Source: Hydrogenophaga sp. (lineage in GTDB: Bacteria > Pseudomonadota > Gammaproteobacteria > Burkholderiales > Burkholderiaceae_C). From it: DNA of 64,000 nucleotides. Both the position numbers and the translations under genes were made by a program. Where the stretch lies: the NCBI GenBank assembly GCA_016790705.1, contig JAEUOT010000034.1:51977-115976 (forward strand). Reading direction: 5' to 3'. This document shows, piece by piece, positions 1 through 8,865 of this stretch. A model generated the notes under the pieces. The model saw nothing but the letters and a program-made list of their open reading frames with translations, had not been told where the DNA came from and ran no database searches. Positions within the stretch are counted from its first letter, which is position 1. Every line of letters begins with the position of its first letter.

Positions 1-1285
1 AGGACGTGGTCTTCACCCGCACCGTGGTCGGGCGCACCTCGTAGGGCACGGGACAGGCGTCGAGCGCCGCGCCCTGGCGCCGCGCCGCGATCTTCGCGGC
101 GATGGTCGCGGCCTGGCGGCCGATCGGTTCGATGTAGCGGCTGGCCTGGCCGTCGATGGTGATGCAGTCGCCCAGCGCGTGGATGCGCGGGTGGCTGGTG
201 GCCAGCGTGGTGCCGTCCACCGCAATGCCGTTGGCCCAGGCCAGCCCGGCGCTGGTGGCCAGGCGGTTGGGCGTGGCCAGGCCGGTGGCGGCGATCACCT
301 GGTCGGCCAGCAGCGTCTCGCCGGTGCTCAGCGTCAGGCGCTTGCGCCCGTCCTCGTTGCTGGCCATCGCTTGCACGCCCGCGCCGCCGACGAAGCGGAT
401 CGGCAGGTCTTTCCAGGCTTCCAGCGCGGTGCGGCCGGCGGCCTGTGCGCTCCAGCGCGCCAGCGGTTCGGGCATGGGGTCGATCAGCGTGATGCGGCAG
501 CCCGCCAGCGCCAGATCGTTGGCCAGCTCGCTGCCGATCAGGCCCGCGCCCACGATGGCCACGTGCGGCGCCACGCCCTCGGGCAAGGTGCCCGTGTCCG
601 GCAGACCCAGGCTCTGGCGCAGCCGAAGGTAGGCGTCCAGGTGGTTGATGCGCCAGCACAGCTCGGCCGGCAGCGTGGGCGGCAGCGCCACCTGTGCGCC
701 GTGCGCCAGCACCAGCTCGGAAAACGGCAGCGTGCCGCGCGTGGTGCCCAGCGTCAGCGCGCGCGGGTTGACCAGCGTGGCCTGCGTCTGCGCCATCAGG
801 CGCACGCCCAGCCGCTCGGCCGCCTGCGCGCCGGTCTCGCGCACCAGACTGCCGACGGCCAGCCGCCTGGCCAGCGCCACCGACAGCAGGGGCTTGTCGT
901 ACACATCCGCCGCGCAGGCGCTCACCAGCGTGATCGGCAGGGTCTCGTCGAGCCCGCGCAGCGCCTCGGCCATGGCCCAGCCGGCGCGGCCACCGCCGAC
1001 GATGACCACGCCCGGCGCCGGCTTGCCACCCACGCGCGCAATCGCCGCAGCGGGCCGCGCCGCCGCGCCACCGGCCGGCCGGGCCGGCGGCGTGTAGGGC
1101 GAGAAGTCCGCCTTGGTCACCTGGCACAGCGGGCAGGCCCAGTCGTCCGGAATGTCCTCGTAGCGCGTGCCCGGCGCCAGCCCGCTGTCCGGGTCGCCCT
1201 TGGCCTCGTCGTAGATCCATCCGCAGGCGTTGCAGATGTACTGGCGGAACGGGGCGTCGGTCGGCGGGGTGACGGGCAGGCTCAT
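1..1285 (-). CDS. Rubredoxin-fused FAD-dependent NAD(P)H oxidoreductase (3' end outside window)
   Basis: The reading frame starts with ATG at 1285 and runs off the left edge, giving about 428 residues. The N-terminus is a complete rubredoxin with two Cys pairs: CNACGWIYD near residue 18 and CPLC near residue 51. After an Ala/Pro-rich linker comes a pyridine-nucleotide-disulfide oxidoreductase module with two dinucleotide folds ([10 protein letters not shown] and [10 protein letters not shown]) and the ATG-like segment [10 protein letters not shown]. Known relatives reduce rubredoxin with NAD(P)H; here carrier and reductase are fused so electrons could pass within one chain. It is the last visible gene of a four-gene minus-strand operon, 40 bp after an acyl-CoA-dehydrogenase-like flavoprotein that may be its electron partner (inference). 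The C-terminus cannot be assessed. Confidence 0.88.
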   Translation of the reverse strand, partial: MSLPVTPPTDAPFRQYICNACGWIYDEAKGDPDSGLAPGTRYEDIPDDWACPLCQVTKADFSPYTPPARPAGGAAARPAAAIARVGGKPAPGVVIVGGGRAGWAMAEALRGLDETLPITLVSACAADVYDKPLLSVALARRLAVGSLVRETGAQAAERLGVRLMAQTQATLVNPRALTLGTTRGTLPFSELVLAHGAQVALPPTLPAELCWRINHLDAYLRLRQSLGLPDTGTLPEGVAPHVAIVGAGLIGSELANDLALAGCRITLIDPMPEPLARWSAQAAGRTALEAWKDLPIRFVGGAGVQAMASNEDGRKRLTLSTGETLLADQVIAATGLATPNRLATSAGLAWANGIAVDGTTLATSHPRIHALGDCITIDGQASRYIEPIGRQAATIAAKIAARRQGAALDACPVPYEVRPTTVRVKTTS

Positions 1286-1325
1286 GGGCGGCTCACGGGC
1301 AGGCGGTGTTCGGCAATCAGGAAGC

Positions 1326-2465
1326 TCAGGCCGGCAGGGTCTCGGCGCACAGGTCGGCCGCCTGTTTGCGCAGGTGTTTGATGGCCGGTGTGACGATGGC
1401 GACGAACTGCGCCTCGCGCACCCGGCGCTGCACGTCCGAACACATCAGGTAGCCGCGCGCGCCCTGGTGCATGAGCGCCGCGTTGGCCGCGCGCAGGCAC
1501 AGCTCGCCGCCGGCCAGCCGGGCGTTGACCACGTCCAGGAAAAACGCGTCCGACGGGTCGTAGGGCGTCTCGCACAGCTTGGCCACCGAGCCCACCAGAT
1601 CGTCCAGCTCGGCCTGCAACTGATCCGGCCGGTCGTCCAGGAACTGGTTCACGTGGCCGAGCTGGTCCTCCACTTTCCACATGCTGTCGATGGCGCCCTG
1701 GATGATGCCGGCCGCGATGCCGCACTGCAGCAGCAGGAAGGCGCCGCGGATGCGCTTGAGGTAAGGCAGGCAGGGGTCGGCCAGCATGTCGCTGGCACCG
1801 ATGAACACGTCCTTGCACTGCACTGCGAAAGTGGCCGTACCCTCCATGCCCGAGAACTTCGGGCAGTGCTTGAGCGTCACGCCCGGCGCGTTGCACGGCA
1901 GCATGAACATGATCTCGCTGCCCGGGCCCTTGCCCTCCACCGCCGCCACCGTGCCCAGGCTGTGCTCGGGCGCCAGGTTGCTCACCCAGGGCAGCGTGCC
2001 GTTGACGAGGTAACCGCCCTCCACCGGCGTGGCCTTGAGCAGCAGCTTCTCGATGCCGGCAAAGCCCTTCATCGGGTTGGACATGCCGGTCGCACCCATG
2101 ATCTCGCCGGCCAGGTGGCGCTGCAGGCGCTCGCCGTTCATGGCCGGGTTCTCCGAGCCGAACAGGTACAGCGCCGACACCGCCTGCTGCCACATCAGGA
2201 AGGACGAGGCCCCGCAGACCTTGCCCACCTCGGCCATGGCCAGGATCGCGGTCACGTAGTTGCCGGGGCGGCCCGGCTGGTCGATGTGGGCGCTCATCGC
2301 CCCCATGCGCGCCAACTGTTGCAGCAGGTCGATGGGATAGGCGCCTTCGTCGATGGCCTGGGCGCGCTCGGCCAACGGCCCCTGCGCAACGGCCCGCACG
2401 GCGGAGAGCAGGTCCTCGGTCTGGGCGGCGGCGGAAACGTCGGCGGGCATGTCGGCGGGGTTCAT
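1326..2465 (-). CDS. Acyl-CoA dehydrogenase-family flavoprotein
   Basis: The 379-residue protein has the all-alpha N-terminal, beta middle and alpha C-terminal layout of acyl-CoA dehydrogenases. The middle domain contains [11 protein letters not shown] and [14 protein letters not shown], and the C-terminal helices contain [20 protein letters not shown], a variant of the family's flavin-binding region. Family members oxidise acyl-CoA with FAD, but a branch (DszC/SfnC-like) acts as flavin-dependent oxygenases on sulfur compounds. Its neighbours are a rhodanese, an OsmC-like protein and a rubredoxin reductase rather than beta-oxidation genes, so a redox or sulfur substrate is plausible; this is inference. 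The gaps to the flanking genes are about 40-50 bp, which suggests one transcript. Confidence 0.8.
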   Translation of the reverse strand: MNPADMPADVSAAAQTEDLLSAVRAVAQGPLAERAQAIDEGAYPIDLLQQLARMGAMSAHIDQPGRPGNYVTAILAMAEVGKVCGASSFLMWQQAVSALYLFGSENPAMNGERLQRHLAGEIMGATGMSNPMKGFAGIEKLLLKATPVEGGYLVNGTLPWVSNLAPEHSLGTVAAVEGKGPGSEIMFMLPCNAPGVTLKHCPKFSGMEGTATFAVQCKDVFIGASDMLADPCLPYLKRIRGAFLLLQCGIAAGIIQGAIDSMWKVEDQLGHVNQFLDDRPDQLQAELDDLVGSVAKLCETPYDPSDAFFLDVVNARLAGGELCLRAANAALMHQGARGYLMCSDVQRRVREAQFVAIVTPAIKHLRKQAADLCAETLPA

Positions 2466-2512
2466 GTCAGGGCTCCTGGTGGACGGGGTGAGAGGGAGGG
2501 CGCTGCGCCTGT

Positions 2513-3070
2513 TCAGGCCAGCGAAATTTCGAACGGAATCGGGTTGCGCATCGTGTTGGCCACCGGCGAGTAGTAGTTCGCCTGCTTGACGATCTCGTCG
2601 AGCACTTCGCGCGGCGCGTCACCCTCGACCAGCACCTTCACGCGGATGGCCTGGAAGCCCATCGCCGGCGGCGTCGTGTCCAGCGCGCCACCGGCGCCCC
2701 AGGCGGCGATGTTGCGGATGTCGCCTTCGAGGAAGACTTCGAGCTTGCTCAGCTTCACGCCCTTCCAGGTGGCCACCGCCGTCACGCCCACGGCGATGCA
2801 GCCGCCCAGACCCGACAGCACGATCTCACCCGGCGCGGGCGCGGTGTCCTGGCCGAACAGGTGCAGCGGCTCGTCCACCACCACGCAGTGCTTCTCGCCC
2901 ACGTAGCTCAGCGAGCGGTATTGACCCTCCATCACCGTGTGGACCTTGTTGGTGCCCAGGCGGTTGGGGTTGGCCTTGCCGGCGGCGGCGAATTCAGCCA
3001 GGCCCTTGCCGTCGATCGGGCGCAGGTAGGTCTTGACGGTGGTGACGGGTTCGAGGGTGTCGGTGGACAT
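2513..3070 (-). CDS. OsmC-family protein with only one of the two redox cysteines
   Basis: The 185-residue protein fits the OsmC/Ohr fold: an N-terminal beta region, then SGLGGCIAVGVTAVA with the conserved cysteine at 91, and a C-terminal part with YYSPVANTMRNP. In peroxide-reducing OsmC/Ohr proteins the second cysteine lies just before PV-N; here that position is Ser168. C91 could still be oxidised or bind a persulfide, but an internal disulfide is not available at the usual place. It sits second in the operon, between the rhodanese and the acyl-CoA-dehydrogenase-like gene. Family membership is seen in the sequence; a role in sulfane-sulfur or organic peroxide handling is inferred. Confidence 0.82.
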   Translation of the reverse strand: MSTDTLEPVTTVKTYLRPIDGKGLAEFAAAGKANPNRLGTNKVHTVMEGQYRSLSYVGEKHCVVVDEPLHLFGQDTAPAPGEIVLSGLGGCIAVGVTAVATWKGVKLSKLEVFLEGDIRNIAAWGAGGALDTTPPAMGFQAIRVKVLVEGDAPREVLDEIVKQANYYSPVANTMRNPIPFEISLA

Positions 3071-3121
3071 GGGGACTCCAGGGTTTGAAAAAGCAAAAAG
3101 AAAGAAGAGGCGGACAGGCGC

Positions 3122-4006
3122 TCAGGCGGCCAGCGCCATCGGCGCCGTGTTGGCCACCGTGGGCAGCCCGGTCTCGATCGGCAGGCTCGGGTCACGCGAC
3201 CACTCGTTCCACGAGCCGAAGTACATGCGCACGTCGGCAAAGCCGGCCTGCTTGAGCGCGAGGAAGGTGTTGGACGCGCGCGCGCCCTTGAAGCAGTAGA
3301 GGTAGACCGTGTCGGTCGGCGCGATGCCGGCGGTGGCGCACTCGGCCTTCACCTCGTCGGGCGACTTGAACACCGGGCCCGTGGGCGAGGGCTTCATGAA
3401 GCGGTACCACTCGATCCACCTCGCGCCCGGCAGACGGCCCTTGCGGGGCGCGAAGTCCTTGCCATAGGGGCTGGAGCTTTCGCCGATCCACTCGTCCACA
3501 TCGCGCACGTCCAGCAGCACGGTGCCCGTGCCCAGCGCGGCCTGCACATCGGCCTGGGTCAGCATCACGTCCGCCGTGGGCAGGCTGGGGAAAGTGGCCG
3601 GGGTGGGCGTGGCCGCTTCGGTGGACACCGGCAGGCCGGCCGCCTTCCAGGCGCTGAAGCCGCCGTTGAGCACCTTCACCTTGGGGTAGCCCAGCCAGGT
3701 CAGCAGGTAGTAACCGCGGCACGACTGGCCGTAGCCGCTGTTCATCGCGTCTTCGTAGAAGACGGCGGTTTCCTTGCCGGACAGACCGGCGTCGCCCAGC
3801 GCCTTGGCAAAGGTGGCCTTGAGTTCCTGCAGCCCCTCGGGCGAGGACGTGGCCAGAAACGTGAAGATCTCGCGCAGGTTCACCGCGCCGGGAATGTGCC
3901 CGGCCGCGAAGGTGTCCGGGTCGCGCGTGTCGATGATCACCACCGGTTCGGCGGCTTTCAGGGCCGCCAGCTGGGGCGGAGCAATCAGGGTGGCTTCAAT
4001 GCTCAT
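3122..4006 (-). CDS. Sulfurtransferase, two-domain rhodanese
   Basis: The 294-residue protein has two rhodanese domains. The first (about 20-128) carries VVIIDTRDPDTFAAGHIPGA and lacks an active-site loop cysteine of the usual type. The second (about 150-282) carries VLLDVRDVDEWIGES and the active-site loop YCFKGARASN with Cys238. The loop CFKGAR is closer to the CRKGVT loop of thiosulfate sulfurtransferases than to the CGSGVT loop of mercaptopyruvate enzymes. The reaction would be transfer of sulfane sulfur from thiosulfate or a persulfide to an acceptor. It is the first gene of the four-gene operon and so probably sets the theme of the cluster. ATG at 4006 follows GAGGTCCC. Confidence 0.88.
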   Translation of the reverse strand: MSIEATLIAPPQLAALKAAEPVVIIDTRDPDTFAAGHIPGAVNLREIFTFLATSSPEGLQELKATFAKALGDAGLSGKETAVFYEDAMNSGYGQSCRGYYLLTWLGYPKVKVLNGGFSAWKAAGLPVSTEAATPTPATFPSLPTADVMLTQADVQAALGTGTVLLDVRDVDEWIGESSSPYGKDFAPRKGRLPGARWIEWYRFMKPSPTGPVFKSPDEVKAECATAGIAPTDTVYLYCFKGARASNTFLALKQAGFADVRMYFGSWNEWSRDPSLPIETGLPTVANTAPMALAA

Positions 4007-4517
4007 GGGGACCTCTGAATCAGGGCAAAGGCAAGATCGCCTGAGCCCTTCATCGCAACCGCTGTGCCAGGGCGGTTCGGGGGGAGGTCAATGCATTTAA
4101 GCTGTTGATTTTGTTGGGGTTATGGAGGGTGAGGTAGCGCTGAAGACGAGGGCTTGACCGCGGCGCACGACATTTGGTTTACACAATGTCGACACATTGG
4201 GGCCGTGGTCAACTGACGCTGGAGCGTTGGTTGCGGGCGAATGGCGAAATAGCGGAGCTAGGCTTTGATCTGTTGCAGACGCCGCTGTCCTTCAACTGGG
4301 GGACAGCTGTATGGTTCAGAATGTGACTGTCCCTATCGACGCAATGTGTGCGGAGGGTCTGCCCTTTGGGCCATCAAGGCGCAGGGCTCTTCTGAATAAT
4401 CTCGTTTCTAGTCAAGCCCATTAGTTCGCGGGCGTCCAGATCACCCGCGTAGATAACATTGGCAGACGCTGGCTGAGACACATCTTAAAAGCGAACAGCG
4501 AGCATCAAGGAGACATT
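4007..4517. other. 511-bp intergenic region at the edge of a low-GC island
   Basis: This stretch contains no convincing gene. The first 80 bp hold the upstream region of the minus-strand rhodanese operon. From about 4100 the base composition drops clearly below that of the core genes and stays low through the following gene. A short inverted repeat, CAATGT with ACATTG four bases apart (4184-4199), could be a regulatory site. I see no tRNA, integrase fragment or flanking direct repeat that would mark an integration site. Confidence 0.6.
4184..4199. repeat. Short inverted repeat CAATGT-N4-ACATTG
   Basis: Perfect 6-bp arms at 4184-4189 and 4194-4199 lie about 320 bp upstream of the candidate nuclease gene and about 180 bp upstream of the divergent rhodanese operon. 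It may be an operator, but the size of the motif makes chance possible. Confidence 0.3.
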
Positions 4518-6746
4518 GTGTTGCATATCAAAAATGAGCTGCTCAATTACGTGGCTGCCAACGTCCCTGGTGCGAAGTTTGAAAATTTCGCTAAGCGCCT
4601 TTTTGAGATCGAATATGGCCATCACTTCACACCCCTCGGCGGGGTGCATGACGGCGGAGCCGATGGAGTTCTCTTGAGCGGCGTTCAGGAGTGCGTTGAG
4701 GAACCGAATACATTTGCCCAGTTAAGTGCGACGAAAGAAGAGACTGCACAGACCAAGGTCGACCAAACAGTTGCTGCACTTCTGAAATCGGGCAGAACGC
4801 CAATCCAAGTCATCTATGCGACTTCTGAGCGAATCCCTAAGCAGGATCGAATAGTTGCGCACATCTTCAAGAAGTACAAAGTGCTTGCTGCGGTTCGGGA
4901 TTTAGAGTGGATCGAATCGCTAATTAACAAGAACAACGCCGCCAACGAAGCCTTTCATCGTACGTTTTCCGCTGAAGTCAGTCATCTCGTCCGGGCGGCG
5001 GCTCCTTTGCAGGGTAAAGTCAACGAGTTCGTTTCTGATCCAACTGTCTTTGCCTACCTTAGCCACCAACTTTCTGATCGCTTTGCGCAAGATAAAATCC
5101 ATAAACCTCTTGTTGACGCGCTTATTTATTGGTCGCTCCGCGAAACTGACCCGGACCTGACTCCGCCGCAACTAATGAGGCGAGCCGAGTTGGTTGTAAA
5201 GTTGGCAAGTGTTTTTCCGAACGCGAAGAGCATTCTTTTGCCCCATCTGGATGAGCGCCTAGTAGAGCTCGCAAGAAAGCGCCCAGGCGAAATAGAGCGA
5301 CTGCGTTACTACCGGAAAGAGGATGCCTTTTGTCTGCCGTTTGAAATGCGCGAGCAACTCGCGACGGAAGCACTGGTCGAGGTGCAGGCTCAAGAAGCCT
5401 TCAGAGCATCGGTACTTTCTAGATTCGCAGATCTTGCGCCGAACGCGTCAAGCACGGAGGCAGCACTGTGTCGCGAGCTTGTGTTCGACGCAGTTCATTT
5501 GTATTTTGTTGAGCAAGGGTTGGTCCTAGCCGCGTTTCTCGAGAAGAAGCTCGAATGCTTGGACGTAACGGATCAAGTCCTTGAGGATGAACTTCGAAAG
5601 GCGCTTAGTGGTCGCTCTGGGATCAAGCCAGGGGACATTACACCAGCGGGTTTCGGGGCTGGTCTTCGAGCGCTTCGGGGAATCTTCTATGAACCCACTG
5701 AGGAGGAGCGACGGTATCTCGACTACTTGTCTCGTACCTCGATGCTTTTCAATACGTTGCAGGCATCGCCCAAGGTAATTGAGTTTTTCAACAATATGGC
5801 GGGCCAGTATCGTCTGTTGGTCGGTACGGATCTTATTGTTAAAGCGCTAGCAGAGTCTTACTTGCCCGAGCAACAACGGCAAGTCACGAACCTGCTCAAA
5901 ATTGCCGTGGAACTGGGGTCCACATTAATATTGGGTGAGCCGGTTTTAAATGAGGTGCTGACGCACCTTCATGCTGTAGATCTTGAATACAGAAATCATT
6001 ACGCTGCTCGAGAGCCATATTTAAGCAGCGCTTCCGTTGCGCATTGCAATCGAATCCTTATTCGGACTTATTTTCACGCGCGCCGGACACCAGGCGGACC
6101 CAAAAGTTGGGGGCATCTAGTGAATTCTATTCTCGATCCAGAGGCTCTTCGAGCGAAGTCCACGAAAGCCTTTCAAGATCTGAGATCGTTCCTGATGCTG
6201 CGCTTTCGCATGAAGTGGGAATCTGAGGAAGACCTACGGAGTGGCGTTGATACAAGGTCAGTCGATGCGCTAGCTCAGCGCCTTATCGAAGCTAGACCGG
6301 AAAAGCATGCAGAACTCTCGTACAACGATGCATTGATGACACATGCAGTCTATGCAGGGAGATCAAGCAGAGGGGAGGCCGCACTCCACGATGGGTTCGG
6401 CTATAAAACATGGTGGCTGACTAAGGAAGTGACTGTTCTTAGGATGACCGGGAGCATGGTCATGGATCACGGGGGAGTGCCGTACATCATGCGGCCGGAG
6501 TTTTTGCTTAACTTTGTTGTGCTTGCGCCGAAGGCGTCCGCTGTCCGGGACCAGTTTCGCGATTTGCTGCCAACTACAGTCGGGCTTCAACTCGGTACTC
6601 ATTTGTCTACCGCTGCAATGGATTCGCTTCTTGCCGGCGCAGAAGAATGGGCCTCATATCCCCCGGAACGGATTACAACCATGATGGCGGACAAGGCCAA
6701 TCTTTTAATGCACGACAAGTTCAAGCAGTACATATGCAACCTTTAG
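4518..6746 (+). CDS. Candidate defence nuclease: restriction-endonuclease-like N-terminus plus PIN-like C-terminus
   Basis: The 742-residue protein starts with GTG at 4518, five bases after AAGGAGA. Residues 20-140 resemble Mrr-type endonuclease-like folds: FENFAKRLFEIEY, then GGVHDGGADG with Asp45 and Asp49, then FAQLSATKEE with Gln68 and a basic strand. A mostly helical middle (170-420) has no motif I recognise. Residues 430-640 look PIN-like: LLVGTDLIVKAL (Asp438), ILGEPVLNEVLTH (Glu479), SYNDALMTHAVY (Asp604) and TWWLTKE (Glu636) mimic the spaced acidic residues of PIN RNases. The gene is alone, lower in GC than its neighbours, and has no partner methylase or antitoxin. Domain assignments are my reading of motifs; an antiviral role is inferred from architecture, isolation and composition. 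Confidence 0.6.
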   Translation: MLHIKNELLNYVAANVPGAKFENFAKRLFEIEYGHHFTPLGGVHDGGADGVLLSGVQECVEEPNTFAQLSATKEETAQTKVDQTVAALLKSGRTPIQVIYATSERIPKQDRIVAHIFKKYKVLAAVRDLEWIESLINKNNAANEAFHRTFSAEVSHLVRAAAPLQGKVNEFVSDPTVFAYLSHQLSDRFAQDKIHKPLVDALIYWSLRETDPDLTPPQLMRRAELVVKLASVFPNAKSILLPHLDERLVELARKRPGEIERLRYYRKEDAFCLPFEMREQLATEALVEVQAQEAFRASVLSRFADLAPNASSTEAALCRELVFDAVHLYFVEQGLVLAAFLEKKLECLDVTDQVLEDELRKALSGRSGIKPGDITPAGFGAGLRALRGIFYEPTEEERRYLDYLSRTSMLFNTLQASPKVIEFFNNMAGQYRLLVGTDLIVKALAESYLPEQQRQVTNLLKIAVELGSTLILGEPVLNEVLTHLHAVDLEYRNHYAAREPYLSSASVAHCNRILIRTYFHARRTPGGPKSWGHLVNSILDPEALRAKSTKAFQDLRSFLMLRFRMKWESEEDLRSGVDTRSVDALAQRLIEARPEKHAELSYNDALMTHAVYAGRSSRGEAALHDGFGYKTWWLTKEVTVLRMTGSMVMDHGGVPYIMRPEFLLNFVVLAPKASAVRDQFRDLLPTTVGLQLGTHLSTAAMDSLLAGAEEWASYPPERITTMMADKANLLMHDKFKQYICNL

Positions 6747-6969
6747 AGCTTCTTTCGATGACATGTCGAAATGCGCATCTCTTAGGCTGCTAAGCCGGTC
6801 GTTCGGCCTAAGTTATGAACGAGCACCGGGAACACCAGCGGTGAGCTTCTATTTGTTCCTGATTGTGAGTTCTGCGGGGTTGCGCTAAGTGTCAGCAGAT
6901 GGCCGATGAGCGATCTGCTCGCCTAAGCCTCTTTCGTGCTCAAGTGCGTGCCACAGTTCAGCGAGCCGC

Positions 6970-7188
6970 TTATCTGCAAACCAGCCCACCCGCATCCAGC
7001 GCCGGCGGCCGCATCAAGTCGTTGTCGATGCCCATGACCTCACTGGCCCGTTCGACGGCCCGCCACAGCAGTGGCGGCATTTTCAGGATCTCGTCGGGCG
7101 TGTCGGCCTGAGCGATCCAGTGGCTGATCTGCCGGTGCTCGTCCGGGGTCAGCAGGGCCAGGTGCAGCATTTCGTCGATGGTTTTCAT
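6970..7188 (-). CDS. Small conserved-looking protein of unknown function
   Basis: The 72-residue, mainly helical, acidic protein has no signal peptide or membrane segment. Its stop is near the edge of the low-GC island and its start lies 18 bp after the stop of the NifA-type regulator upstream of it, so the two are probably co-transcribed. High GC and codon use match the core genome, which supports it as a real gene of the chromosome rather than of the island. I do not recognise the family. It could be an accessory to the regulator, but only position supports that. Confidence 0.6.
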   Translation of the reverse strand: MKTIDEMLHLALLTPDEHRQISHWIAQADTPDEILKMPPLLWRAVERASEVMGIDNDLMRPPALDAGGLVCR

Positions 7189-7206
7189 GGTTGCTTCGCT
7201 TGGGGC

Positions 7207-8811
7207 CTACCGCAACCCCGCCTTCCTCAGACGGTAACTGAATTGCCGCAGCGTCAGGCCCAGGCTCTGCGCCGCGCGCGACTGGTTGCCGCCGTGCCGG
7301 GTCAGCGCGGCCTGCAGGGTGGGCGCGTCGTGCGATTCGGCGCTCTGGTAGGCGCGCACCAGCGGGGCAGCGATGTCTGCCGGCGGTGAGCTGCGCGGGG
7401 CCGGGCTGGGCGGGGTGGCGAGTGCTTCGGGAACGAAGCGCGGCAGGTCGGCCGCGTGCACCACAGGCTGGTCCGCCAGCAGCACTAGGCGTTCGACAAC
7501 GTTGCCCAGCTCGCGGATGTTGCCGGGCCAGTCCAGCCGCTCCAGCCGCGCCAGCGCGTCGGGCGCCAGGTGCACGTTGCGCTGGTGGGCCTGGTTGGCG
7601 CGGCTGGCAAAGTGCAGCGCCAGGGCGTGGATGTCTTCGCGCCGCTCGCGCAGGCTGGGCAGGCGGATGGGGATGACGTTGAGCCGGTAGTACAGGTCCT
7701 GGCGGAAGCGGCCGGCGGCGGCTTCCTGCGCCAGGTCACGGTTGGTGGCGGCGACCAGCCGCACGTCGATGCGGATTTCGCGCTGCCCGCCCAGGCGGAC
7801 CAGGGTGCCTTCCTGCAGGGTGCGCAGCAGCTTGGCCTGCAGCGCCAGGGGCAGTTCGCCGATTTCGTCGAGAAAAATGGTGCCGCCGTGCGCCTGCTCG
7901 AACCAGCCGGGCCGCGCGCTGTGGGCGCCGGTGAAGGCGCCGCGTTCGTGGCCGAAGAGTTCGCTCTCAAACAACGTGTCGGGGATGGCGGAGCAGTTGA
8001 CCTTGATGAAGGGCTGGTCGCGCCGGCCGCTGGCCAGGTGCACGGCGCGCGCGAACAGTTCCTTGCCGGTGCCCGATTCGCCGAGCAGCAACACGGTGGC
8101 CTGCGATTGCGAGACGCGTTCGAGCTCGCTCAGCGCCTGCAGCAGCGCGGGCGAGCGGCCAATCAGCCCGTAGCGCGCGCTGGCCGATTCGAGCGCGCGT
8201 TCCAGCGCCTCGTTGCGCGAGGTGAGCTGGCGCCGCTCTTCAGCCACCAGTTGTTCGAGTTGCAGCAACTGCCCGGCCAGCGTGGCCAGGATGCGCAGCA
8301 CGGCCATGTCGTCGCTGAGGTGGCGCTGGCGGCTGCGGATGCGGTGGCAGCCGAGCACGCCGATGGTCACGCCGTTGAGTTCGATCGGCAGGGCCAGGTA
8401 GGCCACGGTCTGGGGCGGCAGTTCGTCGCGGGTGACGGTGCGAAACTGGAACAGCGGTTCGGCGTCCACGTCCTGCACGATGGCGGGCAGGCCGCTGGCG
8501 AGCACACGGCCGGTGATGCCCTCGCCCCAGCGGAAAACGCCGCGCGCGGCCTCCGCTGCGGTCAGGCCGTAGGCGTGGCGGACGGAGGCGGTGCGTTCGG
8601 CGCCGTCGGACAGCTCATCGGCCAGCACCATGCGCCCACGGTTGAGCCCGAGCAGCTCGCTCATCAGGTGCAGCATCTCGCGCAGCACGAAGGCCGGCGC
8701 CAGGCTGCGGCCGACCAGCTTCATGACTTCGCGCATGAGCAGCAGCTCCTGCGCGTGCCAGTCGGTGGGCGTGGCGTCGGGGGCGTTGGGGTCGGTGCGG
8801 TGAGGGGGCAT
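7207..8811 (-). CDS. NifA-type sigma-54-dependent transcriptional activator
   Basis: I chose ATG at 8811 (534 residues) over an upstream TTG. The N-terminal GAF domain (about 40-190) has the NifA/AnfA/VnfA-like segment [13 protein letters not shown] and [18 protein letters not shown]. The AAA+ domain (about 205-430) carries Walker A GESGTGKE, the sigma-54 contact loop GAFTGA, Walker [12 protein letters not shown] and the arginine-finger region [12 protein letters not shown]. The C-terminal helix-turn-helix [20 protein letters not shown] closely resembles that of NifA. It should open sigma-54 promoters from upstream sites in response to a ligand or partner of the GAF domain. No nitrogenase genes lie nearby, so its target is unknown; NorR is a less likely identity because of the HTH. 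Confidence 0.9.
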   Translation of the reverse strand: MPPHRTDPNAPDATPTDWHAQELLLMREVMKLVGRSLAPAFVLREMLHLMSELLGLNRGRMVLADELSDGAERTASVRHAYGLTAAEAARGVFRWGEGITGRVLASGLPAIVQDVDAEPLFQFRTVTRDELPPQTVAYLALPIELNGVTIGVLGCHRIRSRQRHLSDDMAVLRILATLAGQLLQLEQLVAEERRQLTSRNEALERALESASARYGLIGRSPALLQALSELERVSQSQATVLLLGESGTGKELFARAVHLASGRRDQPFIKVNCSAIPDTLFESELFGHERGAFTGAHSARPGWFEQAHGGTIFLDEIGELPLALQAKLLRTLQEGTLVRLGGQREIRIDVRLVAATNRDLAQEAAAGRFRQDLYYRLNVIPIRLPSLRERREDIHALALHFASRANQAHQRNVHLAPDALARLERLDWPGNIRELGNVVERLVLLADQPVVHAADLPRFVPEALATPPSPAPRSSPPADIAAPLVRAYQSAESHDAPTLQAALTRHGGNQSRAAQSLGLTLRQFSYRLRKAGLR

Positions 8812-8865
8812 GGGGCGGGGCGGTGGGGTTCCCCGGACAAGCAAACATCACACCAGACGCCCGCC

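Noticed and set aside
6894-6919. Hairpin AGCAGAT/ATCTGCT downstream of the candidate nuclease gene as a terminator or attachment site
   Set aside because: Seven-bp arms with a 12-base loop and no T-run; no matching repeat at the left end of the island.
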